Shown here piece by piece: positions 12,267 to 25,840 of a DNA stretch of 64,000 bases. Each line of letters opens with the position of its first letter. Within the stretch, counting starts at the first letter, position 1. Source of the stretch: Prunus persica (taxonomy: Eukaryota > Streptophyta > Magnoliopsida > Rosales > Rosaceae); contig NC_034016.1 in NCBI RefSeq assembly GCF_000346465.2, forward strand, positions 17,024,063 to 17,088,062, read 5' to 3'. The position numbers were made by a program, and so were the translations under genes. The notes under the pieces were generated by a model that was not told the DNA's origin, made no database searches, and worked only from the letters and a program-made list of their open reading frames with translations.

Positions 12267-12386
12267 TATAAGTAGCTGTCAATCCCTCAGCCCCAAAGAC
12301 CATTTTGTGCTAGAGTGAGAGAGCCGTGTGGGTTTGTTAGGGTTAGGGTTTCAAGGGTTTGAGAGAGAAATTTCAGAGAGTCCAAG
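12267..12386 (+). promoter_or_regulatory. TATA box, start region and telo-box of the CSP gene
   Basis: A TATAAGTA box lies at about 12267-12274, so transcription should start near 12298 and leave a leader of about 90 nt. The leader contains 'ttagggttagggtttc' at 12337-12352, a reversed telo-box (AAACCCTAA). Telo-boxes are known in promoters and leaders of plant translation-related and growth-related genes. Pyrimidine-rich sequence (ccctctctctcg) lies just upstream of the TATA box. Confidence 0.6.
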
Positions 12387-13007
12387 ATGGGTGAGAGACT
12401 GAGTGGTACCGTCAAGTGGTTCAATGACCAGAAGGGGTTCGGCTTCATCACCCCCAACGATGGCGGCGACGATCTGTTCGTCCACCAGTCCTCGATCCGA
12501 ACGGAGGGGTTTAGGACCCTCGGCGATGGCGAGTCCGTGGAGTTCCAGATCGAATCTGACAGCGATGGCCGCACCAAGGCGGTTGATGTGACAGGACCCG
12601 CCGAGGGTCCCGTTCAGGGAAGCCGTGGTGGCGGCGGTGGTGGTGGTGGTAGAGGCCGAGGTGGCGGCGGTGGGGGGTATGGGTTTAACGGTGGAGGTGG
12701 AAGAGGCGGAGGGGGTAGAGGTGGGAGAGGAGGCGGTGGCTATGGAGGTGGTGGATACGGCGGTGGCGCTGGTGGATATGGCGGCGGCGGTGGATATGGC
12801 GGAGGAGGCGGTGGTGGCGCCTGTTTCAAGTGCGGTGAGTCTGGGCATATGGCTAGGGACTGCGACCAGGGCGGATCTGGCGGCGGTTATGGCGGTGGAG
12901 GTGGCTATTCAGGTGGTGGTCGCGGAGGCGGTGGTGGTTCTTCCGGTGGCTGCTACGGATGCGGTGAGTCTGGCCATTTCGCAAGGGAGTGCCCTAACAG
13001 GTCTTAG
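12387..13007 (+). CDS. CSP2: cold shock domain protein with two CCHC zinc knuckles (CSP2/GRP2-like)
   Basis: Intronless, 206 codons. An N-terminal cold shock domain (residues ~6-75) carries RNP1 (KGFGFI) and RNP2 (DLFVHQS). The rest is Gly-rich with two CX2CX4HX4C knuckles ([14 protein letters not shown] at about residues 147-160 and [14 protein letters not shown] at about 190-203) set in GGYGGGG repeats. This layout is that of Arabidopsis CSP2/GRP2 and CSP4, single-strand nucleic-acid-binding RNA chaperones that melt secondary structure in the nucleus and cytoplasm and act in cold acclimation and development. CSP1 and CSP3 have more knuckles, so the CSP2/CSP4 branch is favoured. The long GGT/GGC repeats open artefact ORFs in other frames (12351-12848 minus and 12625-13065 plus). 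The coding GC content is far above the flanks. Confidence 0.95.
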   Translation: MGERLSGTVKWFNDQKGFGFITPNDGGDDLFVHQSSIRTEGFRTLGDGESVEFQIESDSDGRTKAVDVTGPAEGPVQGSRGGGGGGGGRGRGGGGGGYGFNGGGGRGGGGRGGRGGGGYGGGGYGGGAGGYGGGGGYGGGGGGGACFKCGESGHMARDCDQGGSGGGYGGGGGYSGGGRGGGGGSSGGCYGCGESGHFARECPNRS

Positions 13008-15348
13008 ATCTGTCATTTCATCCTTAGTGTCTCTGCTGCTGCCGTTTCTGGGTTTTTTCGTTTAATTAAGTCGGGTTTTTTTCTAAGAAATGTTGACTCA
13101 TTTTCAGTATGAGGATTGTCGGTTTTGTGGGTCATCTGGTTCTTTCATTCCATGGAAACATGAATTGATGGCTTTTGATGTAGTAATTTTTTTTCTTTCT
13201 TATTTTTAAGATTTTAGTAGTGAGGATTTGGTATTTTGGCAGAATATGTGGCTTTATGTTTAGTGGTTGGACTATGATTCATACACATTAATATACTCTG
13301 CTCCTCTGTTTATTGTGTTCTGTTTTTGGTATGGTTTCCCTGGCGGTACAGGCGGCCCTCATCACAGCATTAGGGTTAGGGTTTATGAATTTGAATTGCT
13401 GCTATTTTATTTGGGAAATTGAAATAGACCCATTGATGCAAAAAGCACAACAATAATGCAATTCTCATTCAATTTTACAACCCTACTGTTTTTGGTTTGT
13501 GGCCCTCTTCTTGTTTCATATGTGCTTTGTCTGGTCGTTCATGCCCTTTTCTTCACACTTTTTCTTGTAGTCGGTACATTTACTTTTGCTTTTTTTTTTT
13601 TTGGGATAACCTAAGTAGGTAGGTGGAGGGGAGATTCTACTATAAGTATTTTATTTTATGTTTGGTTACACATATTGACCGTTGGATTGCATGTAAATAT
13701 GTAACCAAATTCTTGGAGAAGGAGAATGATTCTTTGTGAGTTGTTTTTCTTGACCCAACTAAATTGCAAAGAAAAAGGTTAATCTTGGAATTTGAGGTTT
13801 TGAATGAGTGATTTGTAAATCCTACACAGGTTCAATCCATTGTTAGTCATGTGAGTGATTTCTCATGGAATTTACCCTGCCACTTTTTGGTTTGTTAGTT
13901 TCTTTTGGGGTAAATGCCAAAAGAGTGAGCTTCTCGTTTTGATATAATAAATCTGTCTAATTAAAGACATCATAATGGAGATGGAAAATAGTGGGCTTTT
14001 GGTTTTGCAAGCATTTGTAATTAACTCAACTTTTATGGTACAAAATTTCCATGAGGGGTAGGCGGTGTGATGGTGTTGGTTTATAGTTAGGAAGCTTTTT
14101 GGTTGAGTTTATGATTTGGATAGATACGATTGGATTTGTCGTCCGTAAAAAAGAAGACACGATTGGCTTTGTCAATTCTCATGTGGACCAGGTTGAACTG
14201 ATCCAGTTATCTGGACTCTCTATTCATCGATGGGCTTGGTTGGAAGTGAGGCCCTAGTAATCATGGCTGGTTTTCCTTTGTGTTTTGACCCATTGTTGTT
14301 CCCCTTTTGTAGATTATACAGACCCATTATAAGATAAGTGGGGGGTTTTTTTTTTTTCTCCGATTTGGTATCGAGGATAAACGTCCTCTCCTACTCCGTC
14401 CGTGCTCTCGAGCAACTTCGAAGTTGGTGTACAACGGAAAAAAGAAGGCAAATTCCGGTCAGACGAACCGGCTTCACAACTCGTGCACCGGTTAAACCAA
14501 AGGTGGCAGAACTGAGAGAGTCAAATTGATGGCTTGGGAGGCTTCTTCTATCAAATGAATTGTTTGGCAGCTCTTGAACGTGAATTTTCATTTTATTGGG
14601 GCTTTACTGTAAATCTCATTGATAATTATTTCCCTGCTGGACTTGGCTTTGTGGACTGTTTTGAATGGGGATGGCCTTTTCGAAGCTCAATGGTTTGGGT
14701 TCATACTCCCCTGTGCATTATGCGTATGCCAATTTCGACCAATTTCGAAAAAACCCCTTCTTCACAGTTGTCCAACAAGAATTGATACATATTCATCATC
14801 TGTAATGGGGAAAAAATAGACTTTAGTGGTCCTAAAAGAACAACATGAATTCATGTATGAAAAAGAAAATTTACCTAAATGTAACAATGTTGCTAGTATA
14901 AAACGAATAAAAATTGTAAGGGGCTTGTAATTAAAGTGGTTAACTCTTGCATCCGAGGGCCTAGGACAAATTTGTTAGATGAGTGGTGGCAAGTCACAAA
15001 AGGAAAAACAACTTTTGGGCCAAATTTTGTTCTCTTCCCCTTAAATCTTAAATTATTCAATCTCTCTTTGGAAAATAAGTAAAATATCTGATGTTCTTCA
15101 AAACAAGAGAGCATGTATGGAGTTGTATTATTAAAGTGGCTTGGCTAGAAGAACTGGCGAACCTACATAGGCGCTGCACCTCCCCTCATCGAAGAAAGAG
15201 TTTTAAGTGCCTTAAAGTTGCCCCTTCGCTTAGTTTGGCTGTGTACTCCATCTGTTCAACAAAAGGCCTAATAAACTTCATTTCCTTATCTGTGCAACGC
15301 AGCGTACCAATATGTTTATTTTCTTTTTTTAAAAATAGTTGTTACTAG

Positions 15349-15390
<42 letters not shown>

Positions 15391-17687
15391 GATGGAGAGA
15401 ACTCCAAGTCTTTTATAAAAACTGATTTATTGATCAAGTTTTGTGCCAAGAAAGAAAATATTGTATTGATCAAACTTCCAAATAAGTTCGAATGTAATTC
15501 ATAGTTAATCGACAAAAAAAAAAGGATGAAACATACTACGGATTTTTTTCTTCTTCATCAACCTTCGCGCCAATTTCATTTTTGGCATATGAATGACATT
15601 GTTATTGTTTAAATTATAAGGCTATTTGGTTGCAGTGGCGGAGCTAGAAATTTTTTCAAGGAAGGTCAACCTTAAATAGCGGGAGTGAGAATTTTGTCTA
15701 ATTGATTGGCTCATTCGATTAAAGAAATCGCGAGAAATCTTATGAATTATGAGGTTTGTTTATGTGATGTTGTGTAAGAAAAAAGATACTACTAGAGCCA
15801 AGAGGGATTTTGTAGCGTACTTGGTTAATTGTTATAGTCTAGAGATTTAAATAGTAAACAAGGAAAATAAGAAAATGAGAAAGTGAGTAAACTCAAAAGA
15901 TGATAAGGGTCCACCATGTAATATAGAAAGCAATTGAGTTAAATGCAACAAATACAAAAATAAATTATCAAAGGATAAGAAGGGTCAAATTTTTATTTAA
16001 AACTTTTAGCCTTTCAAAATTGCACTTCCGCCGAAAAATTCCTCTATCCGTCAATGGCTACAAGTAGCTCTTGTGTCATTTGAGGTCTCAAATTTAACCA
16101 AATATCGACTAGCGTTGCTCGAGATGCTAACCATATATAAAAAACGAATGGAATTTGAACACATGCATATTATTTCTTGGTGAAAGCAGAACCAAAAGCA
16201 AAGCAAGAACAGTCATGACATTAGAAAGAAAAAAAGAGAGCGTATTTCAACAAAATTCCACCTCTGAAATCACAGGCTTGTCTTCCAAATTGAAATCATT
16301 GTCTTGTTCTCTAGCTATCGATTAAAGCAAGAACATTATTATATAATATAGCCATGTAAGAGACAAAAATAAAATGGGGCTTTAACTGAAAAGGCACAAG
16401 GCTTTTGTTATTTTCTTGGGGTCGCATGCTAAATCTAAAGTGAACTGTGAACAACTTTGTGGCTTTTACTCCGACACTTCTGTGATGCGAGATGGTAGAT
16501 TATTAGATTCCCACCCACATCACCAGAATTTTATCTCCACACCCAACCAAAACAGACTTTTATCATACACCCCTTACGTCAGGCACACTTGTTTTCCCTT
16601 GTTCTTTAATTTTTTTTTAGGTTATTTTTCTTGGGGAGCTCTCATAATCATGGAACTCGAGCTGGGGTTTCAGAGAAGGTGTAGAGAAAGAGAGATGCTT
16701 TCAGTTTCAGCAAATATTCTGTGCCTGCTGGATAGCCTGCATGCAATGCCTTTTACTTGATGAATTTTCGTTTTCAAGGACTGAGTAAAGTGGGAAGCAC
16801 TCGATACATTATATATCATTGGAAACCAGAAAATTTTAAAATCTAAAAGTGATGTATATCATATGGGTACTGTCAAAAGAATCCAGTTTGTTAATTTCGT
16901 AAAGCTCAAGATGGGCAATCTAACATATGTAAGTGCTCAAAATGTTGAGCCCAACATTTTTTTTCTAGTGTACAACCTCTCTATATGTTTGGAGGGAGAC
17001 AAACACATAGGTGCACCTTGTTTATTTTGTGTTCGCTTACGTTATAGCACATAATAGCGGAGGTAGAAATTTGTCACGACAAGGGCGTGATAATAAGCTT
17101 GTGAAATTGAACTTTGAATCAAATTGCATATTTTTCTCAAAGCAATTGAAGTACATGTACATCCTGAGATAGTTTGAATTATTTGCCTTAATTTATTATG
17201 GAGTTTTTATTTCTTTATTATAGACTGATCTTCTGTTGAAATGTCAAATCCATTGCTTGCCTAAATATGCAGTAGGGCAGGACAGTGTATTTCGCTTTTA
17301 TAGTTGCCATCCAGCATTTTGTGACATTAAAAATTGAATTCTTGAAACTTCAAAAAAAATAAACTCATCCAAACCTTATGGGATTCAAAATTTTCAAGAG
17401 AAATGGAGATACAAAACCCTAGGGCAAGCATTTGGCATGGTATAACAAAGATTACAAGTCTGATTTTCAAATATTTCATTCATTTTCTGCCCCTTTTTTT
17501 TTTTTTTTTTTGGACTCATGGCAGTGACCCTAAAAGCTAAAACCGACGCAGAAAATTTAACAGAGAAAAATAGGGTTGTGTACTTCGAAGGGGGTGAAAA
17601 TGCTCATTTGGGCACCACATACATTTTTTTATATATATTGTGCCCGTGGCACTAGGCGTGGAATAATAGAAAGTGAGAGTGGACAAA
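13008..17687. other. intergenic DNA between the CSP and LAX genes
   Basis: Contains the CSP 3' flank, a second 'tagggttagggttt' telomere-like phrase at 13370-13383, and several T-rich and A-rich runs. ORFs at 14338-14591, 15091-15348 and 16416-16760 have no recognised domain. The stretch at 14380-14520 is more GC-rich than its surroundings and may be a decayed insertion. The last part holds the 3' untranslated region of the minus-strand LAX gene. Confidence 0.5.
15350..15390. repeat. (TTA)n microsatellite
   Basis: About 13-14 uninterrupted TTA/ATT units in intergenic DNA. Likely polymorphic in length. Confidence 0.9.
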
Positions 17688-20600
17688 TCAAGGCCGGTGA
17701 GGGTGAGGGTGGTGGATCGGAGCAGGAGCTGAAGTTGTGTTGAAGACCATGGGTGGTGGTGGTGGAGGGCACTGGTAGCACTTGGTGAAGAGCCCAAATG
17801 TGTCAATCTGGTGCACAAAGTTTGTGATGCTCGCCCACCCACCGAATCCAAAACCTACCACAAACACCCACACCACCACAAACACATTGATTGTATACGA
17901 ACCAATCCACCCTCCCAGAAATCTTGGTGGCCTCTCCACTGCATTCTGCAATCACAAACCGTTCATCACAACCCATCAGTCAAATTGTAATCAAATTAAC
18001 AACAAACTCATAGCTAAAATTGGTTATCGTGAGAGAAACATTGTATATAGAGGCGATTAAAAACGGATATTTCTATGCTTTAACACAAGGGGGACCACAC
18101 ATACAGTGTTTCGAGCATCTGGGTGTGTCCGGCACATATAATGCATCAACTATCAATAAAAGGCAAAACCCACAGTTGGAGATTTTAAGAGGGCTCCCCA
18201 GATAAAGGAGTATCAGTATGTATCACTGTATCAGTACCAACATGTTCGATATTCTGACCTATTGGTGCAGCAAGAATCTCGTGCTTTTTCTGCACTGTTT
18301 GATATTTAATGCTTTTTCTTTTTTCATTTCTGATGGATTGAAGTGGGAGCAAACAGAAAAATGTTCAAGTCCCAGTCATCAAAATGGATCATTACAGGTT
18401 AAAAAAATGAGGAGAGAGATAGCCGGGTCTGGTCTGCTAGACTGTGACCACACGCTACCACTCTGTTTTTTTTTTATATGTTCATAATATTTATTTAATT
18501 TTATATGTTTAATGATGATCAAATTGATTAAAGAATGCAATTTCTGTTTTGTTTGGTCAAATTTATTACTCAAACACTAAGGCTGACCAAAAGGTAGGTG
18601 ATTCAGAATTTCCCATCTGGCATTGCAGATTTAAAGACATATGCTGTTGCTGTGCAGCTAAATTGGCAGTTTTGTGAATTCAAGCATGTTTAGGGTTAGA
18701 GTGGGTACCTCTCTTGCAGCAGCGGATTTGTACGTAAAGATGTGGGCCAGAGCTGGGATGATGTAGACTGTGAAGCTGACAAGGAGTGATCCTACGGTGG
18801 AGTTGATGGGGCCAAAGAATGGGAAGATGATGGCCAAGAACCAGATGGGGATGACCACAGGCAATCTTGCTGCTGCTCTCTTGCACAAGCTCTTGCACTC
18901 ATGCATGCCAATGGCCTTCTCCCACACAAAGTACAGTGGTGTGCATGCAAACCCAAATGTTATAAACTGCAAATAGAAAAACACATACATTTTAGATCGA
19001 GAAATATTTTCTTGTCACACAGTCTGAGACTTTGAGTCTCCATTGATGATTAGGTTAATTCGTATAGTCTTAAGAGTTGTGTATGTGTGCATGCCTGGTG
19101 GATGAGCATCAAAATGACAGCCATGTCTCTGAAGGGAGATTTTGGGAGGAGAGAGAAGGCGTTGGAGTGGTTAAGAAGCATGTCGCCAAATGCCCAATAC
19201 ACTGCCGATGCAGAGGGAAGCGTCAGTGTCAGCACATACAGGGTGGCATATAAATATATGGCCTTGAACTTCTGAGGTTTCCACATCGCATGCATGATCT
19301 CCCTGCAAATTCCATTGCCCACGCCAAATTAAATAAACTCATTATCTTCAACAATAATTAATATATAACATGGGTTATTATTACTGATATTTTTTCATGA
19401 TTTAAAAACAAAAACAAAAAACAAAAGCAACTTGGAGGAAAGAGTACTGGCTTTCTACATGAAAAAGGAAATGGGTATGTTCCCAAGAAATAAGGCCATT
19501 TTGCCTCCCACGCCTAATAAGGGTATCATGGGAATTTTCCTAAAACTTAAAATTAAATAAATAAATAAAAGAGTTGTAATTTTCTTTAATTTTTGTTGAT
19601 AAAGATTTGGTCATTTTCGATCGCCTGGTTTAGATCATGTCCCCAAGAGGAGAAGGTTTAGTCACTTTCAAAATGACGTTAAAGTCCTTGTTCTGTGCTT
19701 ATTTTTGTCCCATTTAGACAAGGACATGGGTTTCTTCTCTGCATTTTAAAATTGTGTTATTTTACTGCATCGATTCAAGTTTGTCGCCATCTAGAACGTT
19801 AATGTTGAACACTAGATTTGATATTCAATGTCTAAAATAATTATATCAAATGCTGTATTATAAAAAAAAAATAGCAGAAAAAAAGAATCCAATATTATAA
19901 ATCTGAGCTGAGGGTTTCATATCTTACACAGTAACAGCATGTCCCCCAAAAGTGTAGAGAATGTTTGTGGCCCCAGTGAAGTATAGCACCAACTTGGTTG
20001 GACCAGAGTGCTTCACTCCCTCAACCTATGATCAAAATCAACACATAAATTATCAGCACACGATATGAGAAATCAAAGTTTTTAGGTTTCGAGGGGAGCG
20101 TACAAGGTCGAAACTTAAAGGAATTGACGGAAGAGCACCACCAGAAGTGGAGTCATTTAAGTATAATTTAGTTGGATACTAATTATTTTTAATTAAGAAA
20201 AAGAAAAAGGAAAAAAGCCAAATATATATACCTGGCCATGGAGGAAAGAGGCAATGGTGAGGTACCAAGCAGTGTAAGTTGTCATAACAAGGCCCAAAAA
20301 GGACCAGACTCTGTAGTTGTGAAATGAAGGGATGAAGACTGTGGTTGCACAACATGCTCCAAAGATGTAAGTCCAAGTTCTCTTGTCCAGATTGTCATTT
20401 ATATAATATATATTGCTGCAACAAAACATTAGAAATTAGAAAGATACCCAACAAACAATACATTCTTTTTGTTTATTGGAAAAATTGTAGTTAAAAAATG
20501 AAGATAGAGTTGATGCTAGGGGTCAGAAGATGCATAGGTACCTTGCACAAGCTATGAGTTGAATGACAGATCCAAACAGAAGAAATGTGCAGTTAAATGC

Positions 20601-20708
20601 CAAGCCCACGTTCCTCCAGTGTTTTCCAAGCAGCCCATCAAGAACTTCAAACCACTGATTTCCATTTTTTATGAAAAACCCATGTCAGATTTCTGGCTAA
20701 ACAAAGAT

Positions 20709-20761
<53 letters not shown>

Positions 20762-21224
20762 TGGTTAAAATTAACCACCTGGATGACATGGTTTCTGAAA
20801 TCAACTTTTTCTCTTTCTTTTCTGGTTCTGTATTCAACATAGAGGGAGCTTATAAGGTAAGCTGTCCAGCTGCCCAGCAAGCCATAGAAGAGCTGGAAGA
20901 GAATGCCGGATAACATCCCCAGCTGTGAGAATGAGTATGGCAAAGTAAGCAGAACTTGAGCCACCTGAAAGTTTTTGCAAAAACCCAACACAAATTAATT
21001 AACAGAAAACATATTTATGAACAAAAGATCACATCACTGACAGAAGCAGCAAAGTAATTAACCTGATTAGAAGCACAGCTGAACCAAGCATCATAAGCAG
21101 AGCCACCATCCCAAAAGAACTTGGAGAGCTTGCTCTTGACGCTCTTGGGCTTCCCTTCAGTCTCCATCTCCACATAACTTCCTACAATCACTGTGTCCAC
21201 CACCTTATCTGCAGAAGCAGCCAT
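17688..21224 (-). CDS. LAX2: auxin influx carrier, LAX2-like
   Basis: Eight exons on the minus strand, read from splice sites and family alignment: 21224-21063, 20964-20779, 20654-20542, 20415-20232, 20025-19928, 19302-19095, 18966-18709, 17945-17688. The spliced length is 1467 nt, or 488 residues, the usual AUX1/LAX size. It is an AAAP-family H+/auxin symporter of the plasma membrane. Conserved stretches include the N-terminal FFWDGGSAYDAWFSCASNQ, LLTLPYSFSQLG, NIYYINDNLDKRTWTYIFG and the C-terminal HQIDTFGLFTKCYQCPPP, with a Pro/His-rich tail resembling LAX2. Intron 6 has a GC donor (CAG|GCATGC) instead of GT. Intron 2 holds a (GA)n tract. In Arabidopsis, LAX2 is expressed in vascular tissue and vein patterning; that role is inferred here. 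Confidence 0.95.
20713..20758. repeat. (GA)n microsatellite in LAX2 intron 2
   Basis: An uninterrupted run of about 23 GA units lies in intron 2 of the LAX gene (CT on the transcribed minus strand). It is close to, but does not reach, the acceptor of exon 3, and may slightly extend the pyrimidine tract. Confidence 0.9.
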
Positions 21225-21460
21225 GACTTCAATTTCTTCCTTTCACTCCAAACAATGCTTTTGAAGTTCTATGAAGAAACCTGAACAGAACACTATAGAT
21301 AGCTAGTATTTGACTGAATGCAGGGGTGAGTGAGGTGGGTTTGATTTGAGGATGGGGGTATATGAAGTGAAGAGAGGGGTATATATACACAAGACATGAG
21401 GTGGGTTCTGGTTCTCGAAGCCTGAGAAAGCCTCTCTCTCTCTCTCTCTCTCTCTGTTCT
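21225..21460 (-). promoter_or_regulatory. LAX2 leader and core promoter with TATA box and (CT)n
   Basis: On the minus strand a TATATATA box lies at about 21388-21381, placing the start near 21350 and giving a leader of roughly 125 nt. A (CT)n tract at 21432-21455 (GA on the minus strand) lies just upstream of the TATA box. GA/CT tracts are common near plant start sites and bind BPC-type proteins. Confidence 0.5.
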
Positions 21461-24400
21461 TGAAAGGTCATTTTGAGAGGGGTTTTGGGAAGCGAGTTAA
21501 TTCCTTTTTGGGCTTTGTGGCTTTGACGAAATCTGCTGGTTCTCGGGCCCTTTTTGGTAATTAGATTTTTTTGTTGTTTAGCTCATAATATTTAATTAGT
21601 GTAAATAAGATTTTATTTATTAAACTAATTATTTTGTGGAGCGTGAGTGGCTTGTCCGCACGAGTGGGTCTACACGCTTCCCGAGCTGGCCAGATGATTA
21701 TTACACTTGTTTACTTACTTAATCACCTTACTGATTACACTTGTTTACTTACCCTTAGGTATTTGAAAGGTGTATTTTAACCGGCTATTTGTTTAGTTGT
21801 ATTTTTCTTTCTAATGTTATGAAAGAAAATGTCTCAAGTCCGAATCACACGTCTCTCGTTGATTGTGAGTGACAACACTAATTCGACAGAAAGACAAGTC
21901 TCAAATGCCTTTTTGTAAAGAAATGTTGATTGCAAGTGTCTTGCAAATGAACTTCACATTACAATCCTAATTAGACATGAGGTGTTTATTGGATACTCTT
22001 TCAGTCCACAATGAGTTGGCATTGTTATTGCGCTGTTAAGTAAACTTCTTTCCATTCTCTAGATGAATATTGCAAATAACACTTTCTATGATGATTTTAT
22101 TTGCACTTACAAACAAGTCTTTTGAGAGTGTGAATAGTGTTTCTCTTAATAAATACGAGAATTTTCCCCATACAAAACCTATTCCCTTTACAAAGTAATA
22201 GTTGCAGCCAAGTCAAGAATTAGATACCCTATATCAACATGAAACTATGCATATACCATTCTCTTATGCGTCTAATATGCATGATATCTTAGAATTCATT
22301 GATGACATTAAAATTAGAGGATAGAGTTTGGTAAAGGGTAAGATGGTAAGAACCCAAAAGCCAAGGAATGTTATTAACATTTCATAATGTTGTAGAAGAA
22401 CAAGGTACTTAGGGAGGGGGGCAATGGGGGCAAGGGGGGATAAAAAAAAGACATAAGCAAGGGAAAGAGTGACGGGGAAAAAATTATAACATAGTAGACC
22501 ACATGATTGCAGCCAAACGGGCGTGGTCGCTTTACAAGAAGAAGAAAGCTGCTTTTTTCACATGGCCTCCATCTATGGCTTGCTTGCTTGCTGCTATCTC
22601 AATGCTTTGTGGACTCGAGAACCTCTCCACCGCTCCAAAGGCCCAAACCCCAATTCCCAAATTTCTCAATTGAAATAAAACTCACTCAAACTTTCTTACT
22701 TTTTTAAACCTAAATTTACCCCACAATCACAATATGAACAATATAAAAACCTATCTCTTTTTACATTCCTATATATCAATCTAAATTACCTAAAAAGAAA
22801 CCAACCCGCGATTTATAATATTTCGTCTAATCCTCTTGACCTTAATCCGGAACTTTGGATGTACTTGCAAGAAGAACTACCAACTAGGTCTTCTCTACTA
22901 GCTAAATCCTTTTTTAATTAGTTATTCTCTTTAATCTATTCATTTAAAACAACAAAAACTTGGCATTGCAACCCGTGAGGTATCAAAATAGGGTTGCAGC
23001 AAAAGATTTTATCAAATGAAACGTATAAGATTCTGATACCTCAGTGTGCTTCTTTGACCGTTCTTTGATTTCCCCATTAACACAAACATGTGAATTGAAT
23101 TTGAAATAAACAGCCTTCCTAAACCAAACCAGAATAACTCTTCAACCCAAAAAAGAAAAAAAAAAAATACAAAAAGGAACAAGAATAAGGTTGAGTCCGA
23201 CGTTTTAACTGAGTGAACACATAATTTCCTCCTCCTTTTCTCTTCTTTCGATGCTGCGAAGATTTTTATGCCCAGCTCCTTTAGAATTCGAACATAGTGA
23301 TCACCTGGAGAGATTGATTATCTTCCACCTAATGATGATGAACCATAATGAGTTTGTCTTTATTTAAATAATTAGGGCAAACCATTTATGCAGAAGCAGT
23401 TCAGGTGATGATATTATTAACATATTACCACGTTATTCAGGTCTAAAAAGAGTTGTGTTTGGGTGCAGGGTAACATATTCATGGGTTTTGTTGGGCCACC
23501 CTCACCCAATTCCTTGTTTGGTTATGCTTTCTAGTCTCTAGGACCAGAAACATTCCCTGTGGCTTGTGTCTCTTTGACTGAAAATCTGGTGCAGCCCTGA
23601 CCACCCTATCATTTTGCATATATGGTTGCTCTTGTAACATCTTATCGTTTGGAGCCTTTGATGGTGTATTCATCGTATGAATGAGAGAGATCAGATTGAC
23701 TGAGTTTGAATTTCCTGTCAGATCACCTAGGAGGACCACTACTAGTTGATAGAACGTTTGAAAGTAACATAAGAGCAAAATGATGTTCTAACATGGAGAA
23801 AAACTATTAGAAAATTTTAGGTGTAATAGTTGTATGTAATTATGTGTCTATTTCTCATCGCGTTACTAGTCATATGATAAGAGAGATGTATATAATCGAT
23901 TGCTTTAAACAGTTTCAATCTAACAATTAGAAGATCCAATGGTCGATCTATATGAGGGTTCGTAGAACCCGCAAACATAAACGGCTGGCAATTGCTCACG
24001 TGGATGTCATTAATTAGGCAATTTCTTATATCCATAAGGTGTTAATTAATTGGCTCTTAATCACACCAACATTGCAAACGAAGACAGGGGAGTTCTATAT
24101 TCATAACCTAGTACAATGGCCAAAGTTAAAACCTAGACAAGGGCACAAAGCATGTTTGATGGCTTGAAATTTTGTCTCATCAAATTCTGAAATCTAGAAA
24201 GGGATGGCACATGTGTGACAAATCTAGACAAAGCATGTTAACTGCCATGAATATTTTGTTTCCGAACCAAATTTGAAGGCCTATAAGGTGGGGGGACCAA
24301 AACACAACGGCCATATGATTGAGATTAAACCAAAATCTTTGACAATGTTGAGGAACACCAAAATTAGCAACCAACTAATAATCCTCAGCGTGATAAAGGT

Positions 24401-25840
24401 TCTTAGCACGCGAGCTGGTCCATTGGATATAAGTCAGCCTATGATGAACAATAATTTCTTGACCCTCTTTGATCCATACAAGTATGCAAGAAGTTGACGT
24501 ATCAAATGACTCATCATATAGCTCATCAATCCTCTTTCAACATTTTCATCATATTTATTAGATTAATTTTAGTTAACTCAAATCACGAGTTTAGATATGA
24601 TGTAAGTATACGTATTCAAATACTGTATAACGCTCTATTGTCAGAATTCTACCAACCACGTGTTTATATTATCTGTGAATGTGTGAAGTACGATGAAAAT
24701 TAACCTAATTTCAAAACATTCTTTTTCTTCTTCCTAGATTTGGGGCTTATCCTAAACTCTCATATATAAGGGCTTATCCTTGGCAATGATTAAAGCTCTA
24801 TAATTGGTCAAACTGTTGATCTTCTTTTATTCTTGTTAACAGTTTCTAAGGGTGTCTTTTGATGCTGATCGGAGAAGCACCAATTTGGCTTTTTGGAAGC
24901 CCTACATTGACCTGAAATTCAACTAACAGCAAGTGGGTCCTTTCGTTTTGTGCTAAGAATTTATTCAACTTCGGTCAACCCCATTAACAAAAAACTGTCT
25001 GCCTGCCTTATATTATTGGTGCAAAATAATTGAATTGAAGAAATATACCAGCAAACACAATAATGCTAGATTGCCTTTATGGCCCTCCTTTCTGAGAACA
25101 ATCTTTTAAGACCAAAAGAATCCTATCTTTAAAGAAAATGTGTACAACTTTAGTGTCCATTGGGCTTTGGGTAACACATTAAAGCTGCACTTTGACACTG
25201 CACAACTCACAAAAGGGAATAAAAGTATAATGGTGGTGTATGTTCGGAATTGGATCTAAATATTTGAAATGCAATCAACTCATTATATTATTTTGCCCAT
25301 AAGCAAGTAATGAACTTCTAAGCACACTACCAAGGTGTCATGGGAATTCGAAAATCAGACTATATACTGATATATAAATCAATACCCTTTTAGACTAAGT
25401 TAGACCCCGCCGGTGGACTGAGATTGTTTTTACTTTGCTTTATTACTGAACAAATTAATGATTCAAATAAAACTACCCAAAATTACACTTACACTACAAA
25501 ATGATATATTAAAGCCCAAAGTAAAAGGAATTTTCTACACAATCATACATTTGGTATGATTCTGCTTGTGGTTTGACATGGATACAAAAGGTTTATTAAA
25601 GGGGCATTATGAACATTGGATAAAATTAGCTTGCAGCCTTCAATTTTGAACTCTCCCAAAACATAATTATGAGATCAATAAGAAAAAATTTAAAGGGAAA
25701 GACAGGATTAAGGAGGCATAATTAGCATCATAATTGAAATTACACAAGTTTTAGCATTTTGTAAGTTAATTTTTTTCTTAATTTCCTATAATATCTTGCC
25801 ATGAAATTAAATAACTTAAAACCCATAAACAAAAAAAATA
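21461..25840. other. intergenic DNA, no gene recognised
   Basis: About 4.4 kb upstream of LAX2. The ORFs here (22507-22707, 23479-23778, 23817-24035, 24180-24497) are short, overlap on both strands and show no domain. A purine-rich stretch, 'agggaggggggcaatgggggcaaggggg', lies at about 22410-22440. Regulatory sites for LAX2 are likely but cannot be placed by eye. Confidence 0.5.

Noticed and set aside
12351..12848. 165-codon Ala/Thr/Ser-rich ORF on the minus strand
   Set aside because: Antisense of the Gly-rich repeats of the cold-shock gene; low-complexity artefact.
13370..13384. Possible interstitial telomere tract
   Set aside because: Only two units, too short to call a telomere remnant; described as a telo-like motif instead.
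14338..14591. Candidate gene in the more GC-rich patch near 14.4 kb
   Set aside because: ORFs of 63-66 codons on both strands, no domain, no splice structure that extends them.
22507..22707. 66-codon ORF with a hydrophobic centre, possible small secreted peptide
   Set aside because: Starts within low-complexity DNA; no promoter, conserved cysteine pattern or peptide motif supports it.
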